In this document: positions 18,440 to 30,460 of the stretch, in pieces | Numbering within the stretch: position 1 is the first letter of the stretch | Layout: every line of letters starts with the position of its first letter | Assembly: GCA_905221605.1 (NCBI GenBank) | Contig: CAJNDS010000036.1 | Location: forward strand, 126,001-190,000 | Reading direction: 5' to 3' | DNA from: Symbiodinium natans | Lineage: Eukaryota; Sar; Dinophyceae; Suessiales; Symbiodiniaceae | DNA: 64,000 bases | Notes under the pieces: model-generated | Told to the model about the DNA's origin: nothing | Databases searched by the model: none | The model's input: the letters and a program-made list of their open reading frames with translations, nothing else | Position numbers and translations under genes: made by a program

Positions 18440-18700
18440 AGCCCCCACGCCTGGAGCAGTTTGTAAGGCAAGGCTGACGCAGCGGCCGTCACGCCCAGCA
18501 TGATGTTGAAAGAGCTAGCAGCGTTCCCTGATAGAATGCGGCGCTCCCGTCACTCAGCCAGCTTCTCCATCACCTCACTGTTCTCACTGACGAACATGTT
18601 TTGCATGGCCATTCTCTCCTGCCGCAAAAGAAGCCCGGCTCGCGAATTTTAGCCCTTGCTGGAGCAGGTCAAGCAAGAGATGCGGTTGGACTGCAAGGGC
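18440..18700 (-). pseudogene. Host exon-like segment with an in-frame stop
   Basis: Reading the minus strand from about 18,637, a helical segment (LLLRQERMAMQNMFVSENSE) runs into TGA and then continues in the same frame through FNIMLGVTAAASALPYKLL to about 18,425. Open frame on both sides of one TGA suggests a recently broken exon, a sequencing error or two fused neighbours. No family was recognised. Confidence 0.3.
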
Positions 18701-18799
18701 GCACAGTCGATGTTCTGCAACCTTTCGAGGTAAGAGTTCACGGGAAACGGCGTGGGGGGGTGCAACGCAGTGCGGCGGCAATACACGTCACACAAGGGT

Positions 18800-21460
18800 C
18801 GCCGCGGGTTAGGGCTTAGGGCTTAGGGCTTAGGGCTCAGGGCTTAGGGTTTAGGGTTTAGGGTTTAGGGCTGAGGTCGGACGCCGCAAACCCTCAACCT
18901 GAAAAAGGACGGGGCATCTTGGGGCTTCGGGTATACGGGTCAGGGTCTAGAGCACAAAGACGAGGAAGTTTCCAGCAAGAAGGGTAGTTTGGGAGCTCCC
19001 CTCCCTCCCCCCACTAAACCCTTAACCCTGAACCCTGAACCCTAAACCTTAAACCCCCGAAACCCTAAACCCCTGAACCCCTAAACCCCTCAGTGCTAAA
19101 CCCCAAACCAGACTTCTTCTCGAGGCCGCGACGATCCAGGCTTTCGGATGACGACTTCTGACTTGCCTGCAACCGACCAAAAGTATGAAACCCTAAACCC
19201 TAAACCCTAAACTACATAGCCGGGGTATACGTGCCGAAGGGTATACACATACTTGGTAGGCCGGTAGCCCAGTAGCCATCTTATGATAAGGGCAAAGTTG
19301 ATCTAGATCTGCACTCCAGGGGTCTTGAGGGTCTTGATTTCTTGAAGCTTCCTGTCGGTTTAGGGTTAAGGGTTCAGGGTTTAGGGTTGAGGGTTTAGGG
19401 TTTAGGGTTTAGGGGTAAGGGTTCAGGGTTTAGGGTTCAGGGTTTAGGGTTAAGGGTTCAGGGTTTAGGGTTGAGGGTTTAGGTACCCAAAAAGTCCCAC
19501 AGCTTCGACCAACCCAACCCTGCACGGGTGATGGTAATCAGGGTACGCAAGTATGAACCACATCAAACCCGGTTATTGTAGTCTATTTATTTAGGACCAT
19601 AAGGGAATGCTATGAGTAATTACTCCGACACCCCTAGAGTAATTGAGGCTCTTGCAAAATCCTCCTGAGCCGAAGTTTAGGGTTTAGGGTTTAGGTTTAG
19701 GGTTTAGGGTTTAGGGTTTAGGGTTTAGGGTTTAGGGTTTAGGGTTTAGGGTTTAGGGTTTAGGGTTTAGGGCTAGGGTTTAGGGTTTCTAGACAGCCAA
19801 GACTTCCCTGACCCGAAGCCTTGAAGCCTAAACCCTCCACCCACGGTTTAGGGTTTAGGGTTTAGGGTTTAGGGTTTAGGGTTTAGGGTTTAGGGTTTAG
19901 GGTTTAGGGTTTAGGGTTTAGGGTTTAGGGTTTAGGGTTTAGGGTTTAGGGATAGCTAGACCCTAAACGGCCCTAAACCCTAAGCCCCCCCAAACCCAAA
20001 ACCCTAAACCCTCCACCCTGAACCCCAAACCCCCAAACCCTAAACCCTAAACTCCCCAAACCCCAAACCCTACACCCTGAACCCCAAACCCTAAAAACCC
20101 TAAACCGCACAGGACGCCAGACTTCGAAAAGGCCCTAGAAGCCCAGTTCCTGCCGAGGGCGGGGCGGTCACAAATCATGAAGGGGTTGAGGCCTGACCGT
20201 CTCGTCGTTTCGGGATTTTGGGGAGGTGTAGGGTTTGGGGTTTAGGGAGGGTTTGGGGGGGTTTAGGGTCCAATTTGCGCCTGAATCGACTGGGGCAACC
20301 CTGAACCCTAAACCTGTGGACTCTCCGGATCTAAGGTGTAGGAGCCCAGCGTACAGGGCTTCAGACGGTTTAGGGTTTGGGGTTTAGGGTTCAGGGTTTA
20401 GGCCCTAGACAGTGTGCTGAGGTTCGAGAGCCTGGTGTGCTGGCGCCGTGTCTTTGCGAGGAGTTGTTGGGGTTCAAATCGTGCAGGTCTTGGACAAACA
20501 TGAGGATTTTCTTGGCTGTAACTCAGATGGAACGTGTTGTCAAATACCCTATCGTAACAACAGCTATGCTTCACGAAACATCTATGGATCATGGACATCA
20601 GAGGATGTCGTAAGATCTTGCGAACTCTTATGTACGACCACATAGCCCTGGGTCCCAAGCATACGGTAGTACCCTCTTCCATCATGGCACTTAGCCCTCA
20701 ACCCTACAAGAACAAAAGACTCTTAGTACCCCTATGGTAAGAACCTCAAGGAACCGGCCCCTTGTGAAGCCTAGAGCTTACGTGGAGGTTCATGGGTAGT
20801 TATAGGTAAGACTAGCTAACCCTAAACCCTAAACCCTAAACCCTAAACCCTAAACCCTAAACCCCAAACCCCAAACCCTAAACCCTAATCCCTAAACATA
20901 ACTGGTTACGACCTTCTTTGGGGTATCTATAACCCTACTAAGAGCTACCCACGAACCTATGTCTGTTTAGAGTCTCATTCGGGTTTCGGGCATCAGCGAG
21001 GCCACCGACCAGTAACCAAAAAGTCTTTCCCCCCAGACAGAAGCCACGGGGCATTGAATATTGCTCCCTATAAGCCCTAAACACTCAACCCTAAACCCTC
21101 AGCCCTAAACCCTAAACACTAAACCCTAAACCCTCAGCCCTAAACCCTAGACCCTAAACCCTAACAACGGAAGGCAAGGTCTGCCCACACCAATGCACCC
21201 AGGTTCTACAGCCCTTTGATACAAACATGCCGACCCACACCTAGGGTTTAGGGTTTAGGGTTTAGGGTTTAGGGTTTAGGGTTTAGGGTTTAGGGACCTC
21301 ATTCTGGCTGCTACGGAACTTAAACTGCAGCAAATGACCACAGCAAGGAAGCCATACTATTTGCGATGTATCCCATGCTTATGGTAACTTAGAGTTCTAA
21401 ACCCTAAACCCTAAACCCTAAACCCTAAACCCTAAACCCTAAACCCTAAACCTTCAACTA
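18800..21460. repeat. Dense telomere-like tracts with a family B introner
   Basis: Long uninterrupted TTTAGGG tracts at 19,676-19,787 and 19,848-19,951, interrupted ones at 18,835-18,872 and 19,360-19,485, and CCCTAAA at 19,990-20,110, 21,070-21,165 and 21,396-21,455. A family B introner (GAGGTTCATGGGTAGTTATA ... AGCTACCCACGAACC) spans about 20,787-20,963 and carries a CCCTAAA tract (20,817-20,898) in its middle. The segment 20,400-20,690 is open on both strands and might hold an exon. Confidence 0.6.
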
Positions 21461-21467
21461 AGCAGCC

Positions 21468-21567
21468 TACCGGCAGAGAGTCACCAAGCTGGGCCGCAGA
21501 CTCGCATAGCCTTTCTTCAGGTCCGCGAAAGAAAGGGCGTCCTTTCCTGCAAACGGGCGGGCCACCT
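21468..21567 (-). CDS. Host exon, unidentified protein
   Basis: Minus strand reads ARPFAGKDALSFADLKKGYA and on to LVTLC, followed by a GTAGGC donor near 21,473. A TTCAAG acceptor-like site precedes it. CCCTAAA tracts flank it on both sides. Confidence 0.4.
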
Positions 21568-22202
21568 TGAAACCCGAAACCCTAAACCCCTACTGTGGCC
21601 TTTTTTTTGGGTTTAGGGTTTAGGGTTTAGGGTTTAGGGCTTAGGACCCGAAGCCCACGTGTAGGGTTTAGGGCATAATGGCTTTTGGTTCCGGGTTTAG
21701 GTTTACGAAAGCTCCTGAACACCCAGCATCAAATACTCTAGGCCCCTGCTACGGGTCCAAAAAGAAATGAAACCCTGAAGTCAGAATCCCAACAACACTT
21801 CGACAGAGCCATTGAGCCCAAATCAACTTAAACACCTTAGCCCAACAAAAACTGAGCCCTTCACCACAAGCCCCAAACCCTAAACCCTAGACCCTTCTTT
21901 CAGCCCTGAGTCCTAGACCCGCAACAAAAACTCCTGTACCTTAATCCCCGAACCAAAACTCCTGCACCCCGAACCCTAAACCCTAAACTTCTTAGGGTAG
22001 TTACATGGTCCCTCAGTATGGGCCCTTGAAAAGGGATCCCTTATATACCCCCATATATACTTTACAACACAAGGGCCCATACATCAGAATCCTTCAACCT
22101 CCAAACTCCGAAACCCCAAGTCCGAAGCCCTTTGCCGTAAGCCGTAAGCCCTAAGCCCTAAACCCTAAACCCTCAACCCTCAACCCTCAACCCTAAACCC
22201 TA

Positions 22203-22292
22203 AGCCAGCCTTCCCTGTACCGCTCGTAGAAGGCTGCAGCTTCTGCCTGCGTAGCGCTTTTCTTGCTTGGTGCTTCGGGCTCGTGTGAGCTT
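22203..22292 (-). CDS. Host exon, unidentified protein
   Basis: Minus strand open with SHEPEAPSKK then ATQAEAAAFYERYREGW, a Lys-rich linker followed by an amphipathic helix. Telomere-like repeats start within a few bases of its left edge. Confidence 0.4.
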
Positions 22293-22375
22293 GGGGTTTA
22301 ACCCTAAACCCTAAACGCTAAACCCTAAACCCTAAACCCTAAACCCTAAGGGTTTAGTACTCTACTACGAAGGAG

Positions 22376-22462
22376 AGCCCGCCTGCCCAAAGCCCAGATG
22401 GTCGCACATGAAGCCCAAGAGATCCTCCAGCGACAGCGCCTTGGGAGCTGCCGGGCTTGTGG
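22376..22462 (-). CDS. Host exon, unidentified protein
   Basis: Minus strand open with SPAAPKALSLEDLLGFMCDH and LGFGQAGS. Probably the exon before the one at 22.2 kb in the same transcript. No splice site is certain. Confidence 0.4.
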
Positions 22463-22584
22463 ACGAAAACCCAAAACCCAAATTGCTAAACCCTAAAACC
22501 TAAACCCTAAGCCCGAACCCTAAACCTTCAAACCTTCAAACCTAAATCCTAAACCCTAAACCCTAGACCCTCAAAGCAGCCTGT

Positions 22585-22842
22585 AGAAGTCATCAAAATA
22601 CTCGTAAGTTTCCTCTCTGCCACGAAGCGAGAAGAGCCCTGTGATCTAGTCATCGGCCTGACCCAGTTTCCAGTTTGGTGATCACTTCTTCTGGCCGACG
22701 CCACCCTTCTTGGGGAAATCTTCCTGTGTAGGAATCGGACTTCTCCGCCTTCCCCGTTAAGATTGTGTTTAGGACTGCAAGAGCAGTCAGAGCAGTGACC
22801 TCACTGAGGATCAACCGGCTGTCCCCGGAGGGGAAGAAGGTT
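22585..22842 (-). CDS. Host exon(s), unidentified protein
   Basis: From about 22,842 the minus strand is open through SGDSRLILSEVTALTALAVL and NTILTGKAEKSDSYTGR to a TGA near 22,654. A second frame then gives ITGLFSLRGREETYEYFDDF to about 22,585. Two exons with an unseen short intron, or one indel, would explain the frame change. No family was recognised. Confidence 0.4.
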
Positions 22843-24290
22843 TAGGGTTTAGGGATTAGGGATTAGGGATTAGGGTTTAGGGGCTACATAGTTCAGGCTT
22901 GGGCGACTGTAGGGATTAGGGGTTTCGGGTTTCGGGCTTCGGGTTTAGGGGTCAATCTGACCTTGCATTGCACCCTGAACCCTGAACCCTAAACTCGACA
23001 TCCTAGACCCAAAACCTAAACCCTAAACCCTAAACCTGCCATGCGGCTCCCCTCTTCCCATAGTCGGCCGCATCGAAGACCTCCACAGCTTGGAAAGACC
23101 CTACAAGGTTTAAGGGTTGAGGATTTGGGTTTAGGGTTTAGGGTTTAGGGATTCGGGTTTAGGCCTACACCCTAAACCCCAAACTCCCAAACCCTGAAAC
23201 CCTTCTTGAACCCTACACCTCGCCAAGCTAAGCCTTCACCTCCCGAAGTCCTGACACCCTGAGGCCTGGGCTTCTAAGGCTAAGGGGTTTAGGGTTTAGT
23301 GTTTAGGGTTTAGGGTTTAGGGTTTAGGGTTTAGGGTTTAGGGTTTAGGGTTTAGGGTTTAGGGTTTAGGGTTGGGTTTAGGGTTTAGGGCTCTAAGGCT
23401 TAAGGTTTTAAGGCCTTTAGGCCTTTGTGGGCATGCACCATTACGTTCTATTTGGCGTGGTGACTTCTTTTCTTAACATGTATTTCAACCTGAGCGAATA
23501 TAACAGACATCCTGCAGCTCATCTTTTCCTTGTGATGTTTAGGGCTTAGGGTTTAGGGTTTCTTGTGCTTCAGTAGACCTTTGCTTCAGAGATTCATTCA
23601 CGTCAGTAGGCATCTGCATGTGACATGCCTTGGCTTCAGTAGACCTTTGCTTTTGAGACCGCAATCACTTCAGCGGTCGACCTGTGTGTCTGAGATGCAC
23701 CAAAAAGCGGCGGACTGCCACAGCCACAGCCTGGTGCCGGTCCGGACCGTCTCTTCGTTTGGCTCTCTGCTTCGTGCTCAGGGTAGTTCTCTGGTCCCTT
23801 GCCTTCTTTAACAAAGGGTTCTGAAGTACAGGCCCTTGGGGTTTATAGTGTTTAGGGTTTAGGGTTACATAGGGTGTATAAGGGGTGCTTCGTTCAAGGG
23901 CCCATGCTAAGGGGCCATGTAACTACCCTTAGCGGGAGTGCCTGCGCCTGCTTTTGCGCTCGTGGCTCGATGCTGGAGACCTCGTACATATATTAACCCA
24001 AAACCCAAAACCCTAAACGGCCCTAAACCCTAAACCCTACGCCAAATAGAGCATAAGGGTCCGAGGTACTTAGGGCTTTTAGGGCCTTTACAAGGAATAG
24101 AGACTACAACCGCCTGAATATGCATCGCAGTCCAAACACTAGGTACATGGAGGGACGGGTGCCGCCCCCTAGGTTTTGTGTAGATTCAGGTTAAGGGGCC
24201 CGAAGTCCTTAAACTTGAACCCAGAATACCCAGAACTCGCAACCATGAACCCTAAGCCCTGAACCCCAAAACCCTAAACCCTACACCCTG

Positions 24291-24402
24291 ACCCTGGGCT
24301 GCAGTGTGCCAAAGCCTTCTGGATCTCATCGTCTTTGGAGGTCTTGCGCGCTCGGGCCGTCAGGGGCAGGTCAGTGACACCTTCATGTGGCATTCGGGTT
24401 CA
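24291..24402 (-). CDS. Host exon, unidentified protein
   Basis: Minus strand open with RMPHEGVTDLPLTARARKTS and KDDEIQKALAHCSP, ending at a GTCAGG donor near 24,292. Basic and helical; no family recognised. Confidence 0.4.
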
Positions 24403-24575
24403 GGATCGGGCTTAGGGATTCGGACCGTAAGCTCCTAAGCCCAAAGGGTGTAGGGCATAGGGTTCGGGGTTAAGGGTTTAGGGTTAGTTTGGGGAGTAGC
24501 CGGAAACTAGGGCTTTAAGGGATTAGCTGCGTGAACACGTGTTTTAAGCTCAGAGGACCAGCTTTCTCACCTAGG

Positions 24576-24692
24576 TTTAGCCAAAACAGCCGCCTTCAGG
24601 AGGGGAGTTTCCAAGTACTTGAAGCACCGTGCAAGGCATAGAAGAACTACATCAGGGGTCAATGGAGAAAGCTCGACACCTGAAGCTGTCCT
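24576..24692 (-). CDS. Host exon, unidentified helical protein
   Basis: Minus strand open with SGVELSPLTPDVVLLCLARC and FKYLETPLLKAAVLAK, two amphipathic helices. It lies in the same order and strand as the exons at 24.3 and 25.0 kb, so all three may belong to one transcript. Confidence 0.4.
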
Positions 24693-24956
24693 GGGTTTAG
24701 TCTTTCGCAACAACCAGGGAGGGGATAAGCAGGCTACCCATGAAACCCTAAACCCTATACACCCGAACCATACATTTTGTTATCTTTAAAGGGGTTCCCG
24801 ACTGAGTTCAAAGTGACATACGTTGTGCTGCTTCACTCTCGTTCACCATTCATTGTTTCTGCAGGGACTCAGGCTTAAAAAAGTCCAAACCCAACCCTCC
24901 TCCAGCCCACGCTGCTCTACCTGCCCTGCCCTCCCACCCGAGGTGCTGCACAGTAC

Positions 24957-25058
24957 CTAGCCTGCTCTTGGATCTGTCACCCCTTTGCTTGGCCTCAAAT
25001 TTTGTCAAAAGTTGGCCCCGCAGCTGTTGCTGATGGCGCAGGCTGGCACGACTTGCCG
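24957..25058 (-). CDS. Host exon bounded by an introner end
   Basis: A 102-nt exon with a CTTATAG acceptor at 25,059-25,060 and a GTACTG donor at 24,955-24,956. It encodes ASRASLRHQQQLRGQLLTKF and a basic helix EAKQRGDRSKSRL. The acceptor AG lies at the very edge of the family A introner to the right, so that introner ends the upstream intron. Confidence 0.55.
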
Positions 25059-25060
25059 CT

Positions 25061-25168
25061 ATAAGGGTCCATGTACCTAAATGGGGAATACCTGGGCCTT
25101 AAAGTACCTTATACAGGGACTTTTGGGCCCAAGTATATACTGTAATGATATGGTACATGGACCCTTTG
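25061..25168. mobile_element. Introner family A, complete copy
   Basis: Ends are inverted repeats AAGGGTCCATGTACC and GGTACATGGACCC. The inside has GGGAATACCTGGGCC, AAAGTACCTTATACAGGGAC and GGGCCCAAGTATATA. Other copies: about 11,880-11,983, 28,511-28,618, 35,082-35,258, 52,741-52,900, 58,919-59,112, 60,579-60,677, with partial ones near 46,930-46,996, 47,640-47,697 and 53,202-53,222. Short non-autonomous elements with inverted ends that act as introns (introners) are known in dinoflagellates. Confidence 0.7.
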
Positions 25169-25484
25169 GGTACTAGGGTTGACGCCCGTTCAGGGGCTTA
25201 GGGTTCAGGGGCTTGGGGTTGTCGGGCTCCAGGTTTCGGGCTTTACCCATGAGAAGCAACCGAAACCCTAAATCCCAACCCCAAACCCTAAACCCTAATT
25301 AAACCCTGAACCCTGAACCCTAAACCCTAAACCCTAAACCCTAAACCCCTCAGGGTCGGACGCGTCCTTCGCTGTCGATCGACCGGGAAGCTGAGCTTGG
25401 ACGCACCCTGCAGGGCAGCGATCCCCTACTTGGGGTTTAGGGTTTGGGGTTTAGGGTTTAGGGTTTAGGGTTTAGGGTTTAGGG

Positions 25485-25612
25485 CTACATGGAGGTTCAT
25501 GGTTAGTTTATAAGTGGAGGTTATAAGTAGGGTAACTATATTTATCACTGGCTTTAACCTTATCTAGGGTAAATACTTACAACCCTACTTATAACTACCC
25601 ATGACGCTTCAA
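25485..25612. mobile_element. Introner family B, complete copy
   Basis: Inverted ends TGGAGGTTCATGG ... TTATAACTACCCATGA, with a second nested pair (GGTTATAAGTAGGG and CCCTACTTATAACT). Other copies: 20,787-20,963, 35,329-35,450, 37,545-37,672, 38,539-38,720, 46,028-46,144 and 54,770-54,900. Confidence 0.7.
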
Positions 25613-25619
25613 GTAAGCT

Positions 25620-28600
25620 CTAGACCCTAACCCAAAAACTGTCAGGGATTTTAGGATTCGGCATGTAGGACCAAGGGGTGTCGATTGAATCTGGGTCTTC
25701 GGCTTCGCGCTAGGTTGTTCTCCTTACAAATGGCAACCTGAAGTTTAGGGTTCAGGGTTTTGGGTTCAGGGTTAGAACCGAACCCCAACCAGGTCCTTTC
25801 ATCGATTGTATACTCTAAACGCGCAGGACACCTAAACCCTAAAAGTTACAGTTCGAAAACAGTGAGACTCCTAGTGCCTGAGGGCTGAACACTACACCCT
25901 GAACACGAAGTCCTACGCAACTTGAAAGCATCCTGCGAAAAGGTTTGGGGCCCATCGTGATTCGAAGCCCTATAAACCCTAAACCCTAAACTCCAGCAAG
26001 CTTCAGGCTTGGTTAGAACTTGAGTTGAGGATGTAAGGCTCCTATTGCAAGGTTTAGGGTTTCCTAAACCCTAAACCCTAAACCCTAAACCCTAAACCCT
26101 AAACCGGGTACCCCTTATATACGCCGTATAGACCCTAGGCAAACTAAGGGTCCATACATCAGAACCCTTTAAAGAAGGTAAGGGACCATGTTAAGGGCCC
26201 ATGAAACTAAACCCTAAACCCCAAACCCCAAACCCTAAACCCCAAACCCCAAACCCTAAACCCTAAACCCTAAACCCTAAACCCTAAACCCTAAACCCCA
26301 AACCCTAAACCCTAAACCCTAAACCCTTAGAAGTCTAGGCCCGAGAGCAACCGAGGAATGCAAAGGGTGCCCTCTTAGGGCTTATAGGCTAAGAACAGAA
26401 AGGGTTGCCCTTAGGTTTAAAGGGCTTCCAAGGGCCCAAACCTTAAAAAGGGGGTTTAGGGTTTAGGGTTTAGGGTTTAGGGTTTAGGGTTTAGGGTTTA
26501 GGGTTTAGGGTTTAGGGAATAAGGGCCTGCTCTGAGTCCTAGAAGTTGAGCCCTACAAACCCTTAAACCCTTAATTCAACCCTAAGATGCTAAAAAACAA
26601 ACCCCTAAAACCCTAGATCCTGAAACCCTGAATCCTAAAACCCCAAACCCCCAGAACTTGGGATGTTCCCGCTGATACTAACAGTCCTTCATAGGGATTA
26701 TGGTAGGGGTACGATAAATCCCAATTAAGGACTGTTAGCATAAGTCAAAACATCCCAACTTATTGTTACACTAAACCCGAGACCCATAACCCCTGTTCCC
26801 AACTTAAACCCAACCTAAAAGCCAGAAAAACACTAAACCCCGAAACCCTAAACCCCAAACTCTAGACCCTAAACCCTTTTGGTGAAGGATAATTTGAACC
26901 CCACAAGGACTAAACCCCGAAACTCCGGCCTTCGCCGATGTCGGCGTGGCTTGGGAGGAGGTGGGTGTGGAGCCTGGGCTCGGGTCCCTCTAGACCCAAA
27001 CCCTAAACCCTAAACCCTAAACCCCAAACCCAAAACCGCTCGGCCTTACACCGCAGCTGCCCCTACCCTCCCGGTTGTTGAGCTTTTGTGTGAGGGGAGC
27101 TGGGGTTTAGGGTTTAGGATTTAGGGTTTAGGGTTTAGGATTTAAGGGGTAAGGGGGGGGGGGGGGGGCATCCTTGGGTTTCGGGTGATCCCTGGCAGGC
27201 CCCTTATGTAGGGAACCCAAGAAGTGGCCGCTCAACGCCAAAAGCCTGTATAAAGCCTGAACTCTGTACCCTAAACCCTAAACCCTAAACCCTAAACCCC
27301 AAACTCCAACATCCCTGACCTCCAGAATTATTCCCCAAAGCTCCCGCCTAAATCTTAAACTCTAAGCCACAAAGCCCTCAACCCTTTAAGCCCTCGCCGC
27401 CGCATGTGAAAGGGTACTTGGGTCGACTGCGTGCTGTGCTCGAGGATCGCCAGGCCCTAACCCCTGCGGTAACCCTAAACCCTAAACCCTAACCCTAAAC
27501 CCTAAACCCTAAACCCTAGTTTAGGGTTTTAGAGTTTAGGGTTTTAGGGTTTTGGGGGGTTGGCCTAAGGGTCTTGGGCCCTCAAAGCCCCCACAAGGCA
27601 TCGGGTCCCTCTTTGGCAGCCCTTGGCTTCGGGTTTTGAGGGTTTAGGGTTTAGGGTTTAGGGTTTAGGGTTTTGGCTTAGGGTACACCCCTGGCAAAAA
27701 AACGGGGACTGACGACAAGAGGGGACCCCTAATATAGACCCCAAATACTAGGACCCTAAACCCTAAACCCTAAACCCAAAATCCTAAACCCTAAACTCAT
27801 GAGGTACTCCCTCATCTCGAAAAAACATTGACAAAACAAGTTCGGCTGCCTCAAAACGTGCTGCTGTCCTTGCGGTTCAGCCCGGGGTCTCTTGAGTGCA
27901 GCCATTTCATGGTTGGGATCGTATTGAAAATGTACATTTTCATTCCTTACACCCTAAACCCTACACCCTGAACCCTAGTTTTTAAGTACCCTTAAAATTG
28001 CCCTAAACCCTAAACCCTAAACCCTAAACCCTAAACCCTAAACCCTAAACCCTAAACCCTAAACCCCACAATGACAGAGGTAGTCAGGGGCTGGGAGTCG
28101 AGGCTTTGGAGTTTGGGGTTTTCAGAGGCTACGCGTGGGGGTTTAGAGCAAAAAAGCGGTTCAGGGTTTAGGGTTTAGGGTTTAGGGCTTAGGGTAGGAT
28201 CCCCGGTTTAGGGTTTAGGGTTTAGGGTTTAGGGTTTAGGGCTAGGCTGTAGGGTTTAGGGTTTAGGGTTTAGGGTTCAGGGTTGGTTCAGGGTTAGAGC
28301 GGTGAGGGGTTGACGGGTTGAGGCCTCACGGGGAACTTTACAAAGTGGATTTGCAAGTAGGGTAGCTACAACTCAAGCTCAGCCATGGCAGGCACAATGG
28401 GGTTACAGAAGGACTAGCTCCACAATGCGCGCAGTAGATCCCCCCCTGCTCAAAACAACCAAACCAACAGCCGAATTTTTGCTTGCGTTCTCTGTCGCAG
28501 TTGCCTCACTTAAGGGTCCATGTACCATACTATTAAAAAACTTGGGCCTAAATGGCCCTATATAGGAGGTACTTTCAGGCGCAAGTATCCCGTATATTTG

Positions 28601-28640
28601 GGCACATGGACCCTTAGGAATCGAGCCTCTCCAAGCCTAG
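25620..28640. repeat. Telomere-like tracts, introners and two weak exons
   Basis: CCCTAAA tracts at 26,060-26,105, 26,210-26,330 and 28,005-28,068; TTTAGGG at 26,453-26,518, 27,640-27,680 and 28,200-28,275. Family E element (ends CATGGTCCCT and AGGGACCATG) about 26,105-26,212. About 18 G at 27,147-27,168. Weak minus-strand exons at 27,398-27,464 (AILEHSTQSTQVPFHMRRRG) and 27,797-27,925 (AALKRPRAEPQGQQHVLRQP), both without firm splice sites. Confidence 0.55.
26657..26757. mobile_element. Introner family C, complete copy
   Basis: Ends TTGGGATGTTC and AACATCCCAA, with an inner inverted pair CTAACAGTCCTT and AAGGACTGTTAG. Other copies: about 12,016-12,149 (interrupted), 40,251-40,354 and 52,585-52,687. 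Confidence 0.7.
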
Positions 28641-28654
28641 CACATCGAGAATAC

Positions 28655-28878
28655 CTGAATGTTCAATTGCTGTGCCCAGCCGATCTGGACTTGGATACGT
28701 GGGTAGAAGCTTGAGCCAAGTTGATCACTAACAAAAGTCCCCCATCTCAGTCCAGAAAAGTGGGGGTTGCGCTCCACGTGGTAGGTGATGCACGAGGCGT
28801 GGCTGAAGCGGTCGGCGCTGTAGCAGACGTACACAATCTCCGTGAGCTCTTTCTCGTACTTGTCGAAATCCCGGAATC
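28655..28878 (-). CDS. Host exon with strong splice sites, unidentified protein
   Basis: A 224-nt exon between a CGCAG acceptor (28,879-28,880) and a CAG-GTATTC donor. It encodes about 74 residues including FDKYEKELTEIVYVCYSADR, ASCITYHVERNPHFSG, RWGTFVSDQLG and SSFYPRIQVQIGWAQQL. Alternating hydrophobic strands and a regular composition make it the best-looking single exon in the left half of the host part. I do not recognise the family. A family A introner (28,511-28,618) sits just downstream in the following intron. Confidence 0.6.
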
Positions 28879-30195
28879 CTGCGACAAGACTACAAGGCCC
28901 TACCTGGGACTCAATCTACCTGCACTTTTATGGGTTGTATACCTACTAATTGAGGGGCTCCTCTCTCAATAAACTTGACGCAACAGGAGTCACAGGTACA
29001 TCCTAAAACCTGAACCCCGAAACCAGCCCGACACCCCCAACCCCAAAGCCTAGTTGCACGGGTGGATCAAACTGTCCCTAAGGTTCCAAGTATGGGCGCT
29101 TAATTTGGGTCCCTTGCAATAGGTACCTGCCCTGTACATGAGAGGGGCCCAGACTTCGGATCCCTATAAACAAGAGTAAGGGACCATGCAAAGGGCCCTT
29201 TGTTCTAACCTTAGACTGTCGGTGTAAGAATTTTGTATTAAGGCCAAAAAAAAACAATCAACTCAACGCCCATGTACGCGGGGACGTCCCACAATGCATG
29301 CTTAGGGATTAGGGTGGAGGTTGATCTGAACGAGCTGCACCTGTTTTCGGTGGCCCAGACGGCAACTTGAGTAAAAAACAAATCTTGAGAGTCAAAGTAA
29401 GGGACAGCCGTTTCTGAAACCCGATAAACCCTACTTGAAGGTTCATGGGTAGATATAAGAGGGTTACAAGTACTAGTCTGGGGGGGGGAGGGGGGGGCGG
29501 ACCGGGGGAGGGGGGTGGGGGGGGGGAGGGGGGAGGGGGGCGCTTGGCGGAGCAGGTGTTTTTCGTCTCACGTGCTTACCAGCAGTGGGTGCGACCAGGA
29601 CCCAAACAGCCCAAGTTCAATGCTATTACCCCAAACCTATACTGAACTTGGAACCCTAGCACACAACAAAAGTCTAGCTGTTTCCTAGAAATTAAAGTGC
29701 CAACAAAAATTTTCTTTAAAAACATTTCCAAGTAACCCGAAGAAACTCCATACCTACATTGGACATCCGAAACCCCAAGCTGGACCTTCACTGAGGATCG
29801 ACCCCGCTCCGCACCAAAAGAATATTAAAATCATCCCAAGGCACCACCTAGTGAACCCTAAACCTGCTAATTGCTTAAGAATCCCCCAAAACACAAAAAG
29901 GTCTTCTTCCTTAAGGGAAATATAGGGATTATCAGGTTTGTTCTCTTGGGGTTCTGAAGCAAACACTAGAAACCCCAAACACTCCACCCATCCTACACTG
30001 CGACATGACATTTACGTTTAGGGTTTAGGGTTTAGGGTTTAGGGTTTAGGGTTTAGGGTTTAGGGTTTAGGGTTTAGGGTTTAGGGTTTAAGGTTGAGGG
30101 TTTACAGTTTAGGCTTTAGGGTTTAGGGGCCTTGAATTCGATGATGAACCTTCTGAGAAAACGGGCTCTGTTCTTGCAAGCGGGAAACAAACTCA

Positions 30196-30460
30196 AAGGG
30201 TCCATGTGCCCATGCAATATACGTATATGTATATATACATATATATATATATACATACATATGTATACACATATATATATATATACATACATACATATGT
30301 ATATACATATATATATATATATACATATATACATATTTATATATATATACATATATATATATATAAGTGTACTTGCATGCTTTTGGTTTGTCTAGGGTTT
30401 AGGATTAGGGTTTAGGGTTGAGGGCCAAGCATCTACTATGCAGGTATGGACCCTTCGGGC
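30196..30460. mobile_element. Family A-like introner expanded by a TA microsatellite and a telomere tract
   Basis: AAGGGTCCATGTGCCC at the left and GGTATGGACCCTT at the right are degraded family A ends. Between them lie about 140 bp of ATAC/ATAT microsatellite (30,216-30,366) and a TTTAGGG patch (30,391-30,423). Confidence 0.5.

Noticed and set aside
30116-30415. Tyr/Ile-rich frames over the TA microsatellite
   Set aside because: Low-complexity translation of alternating TA on both strands.
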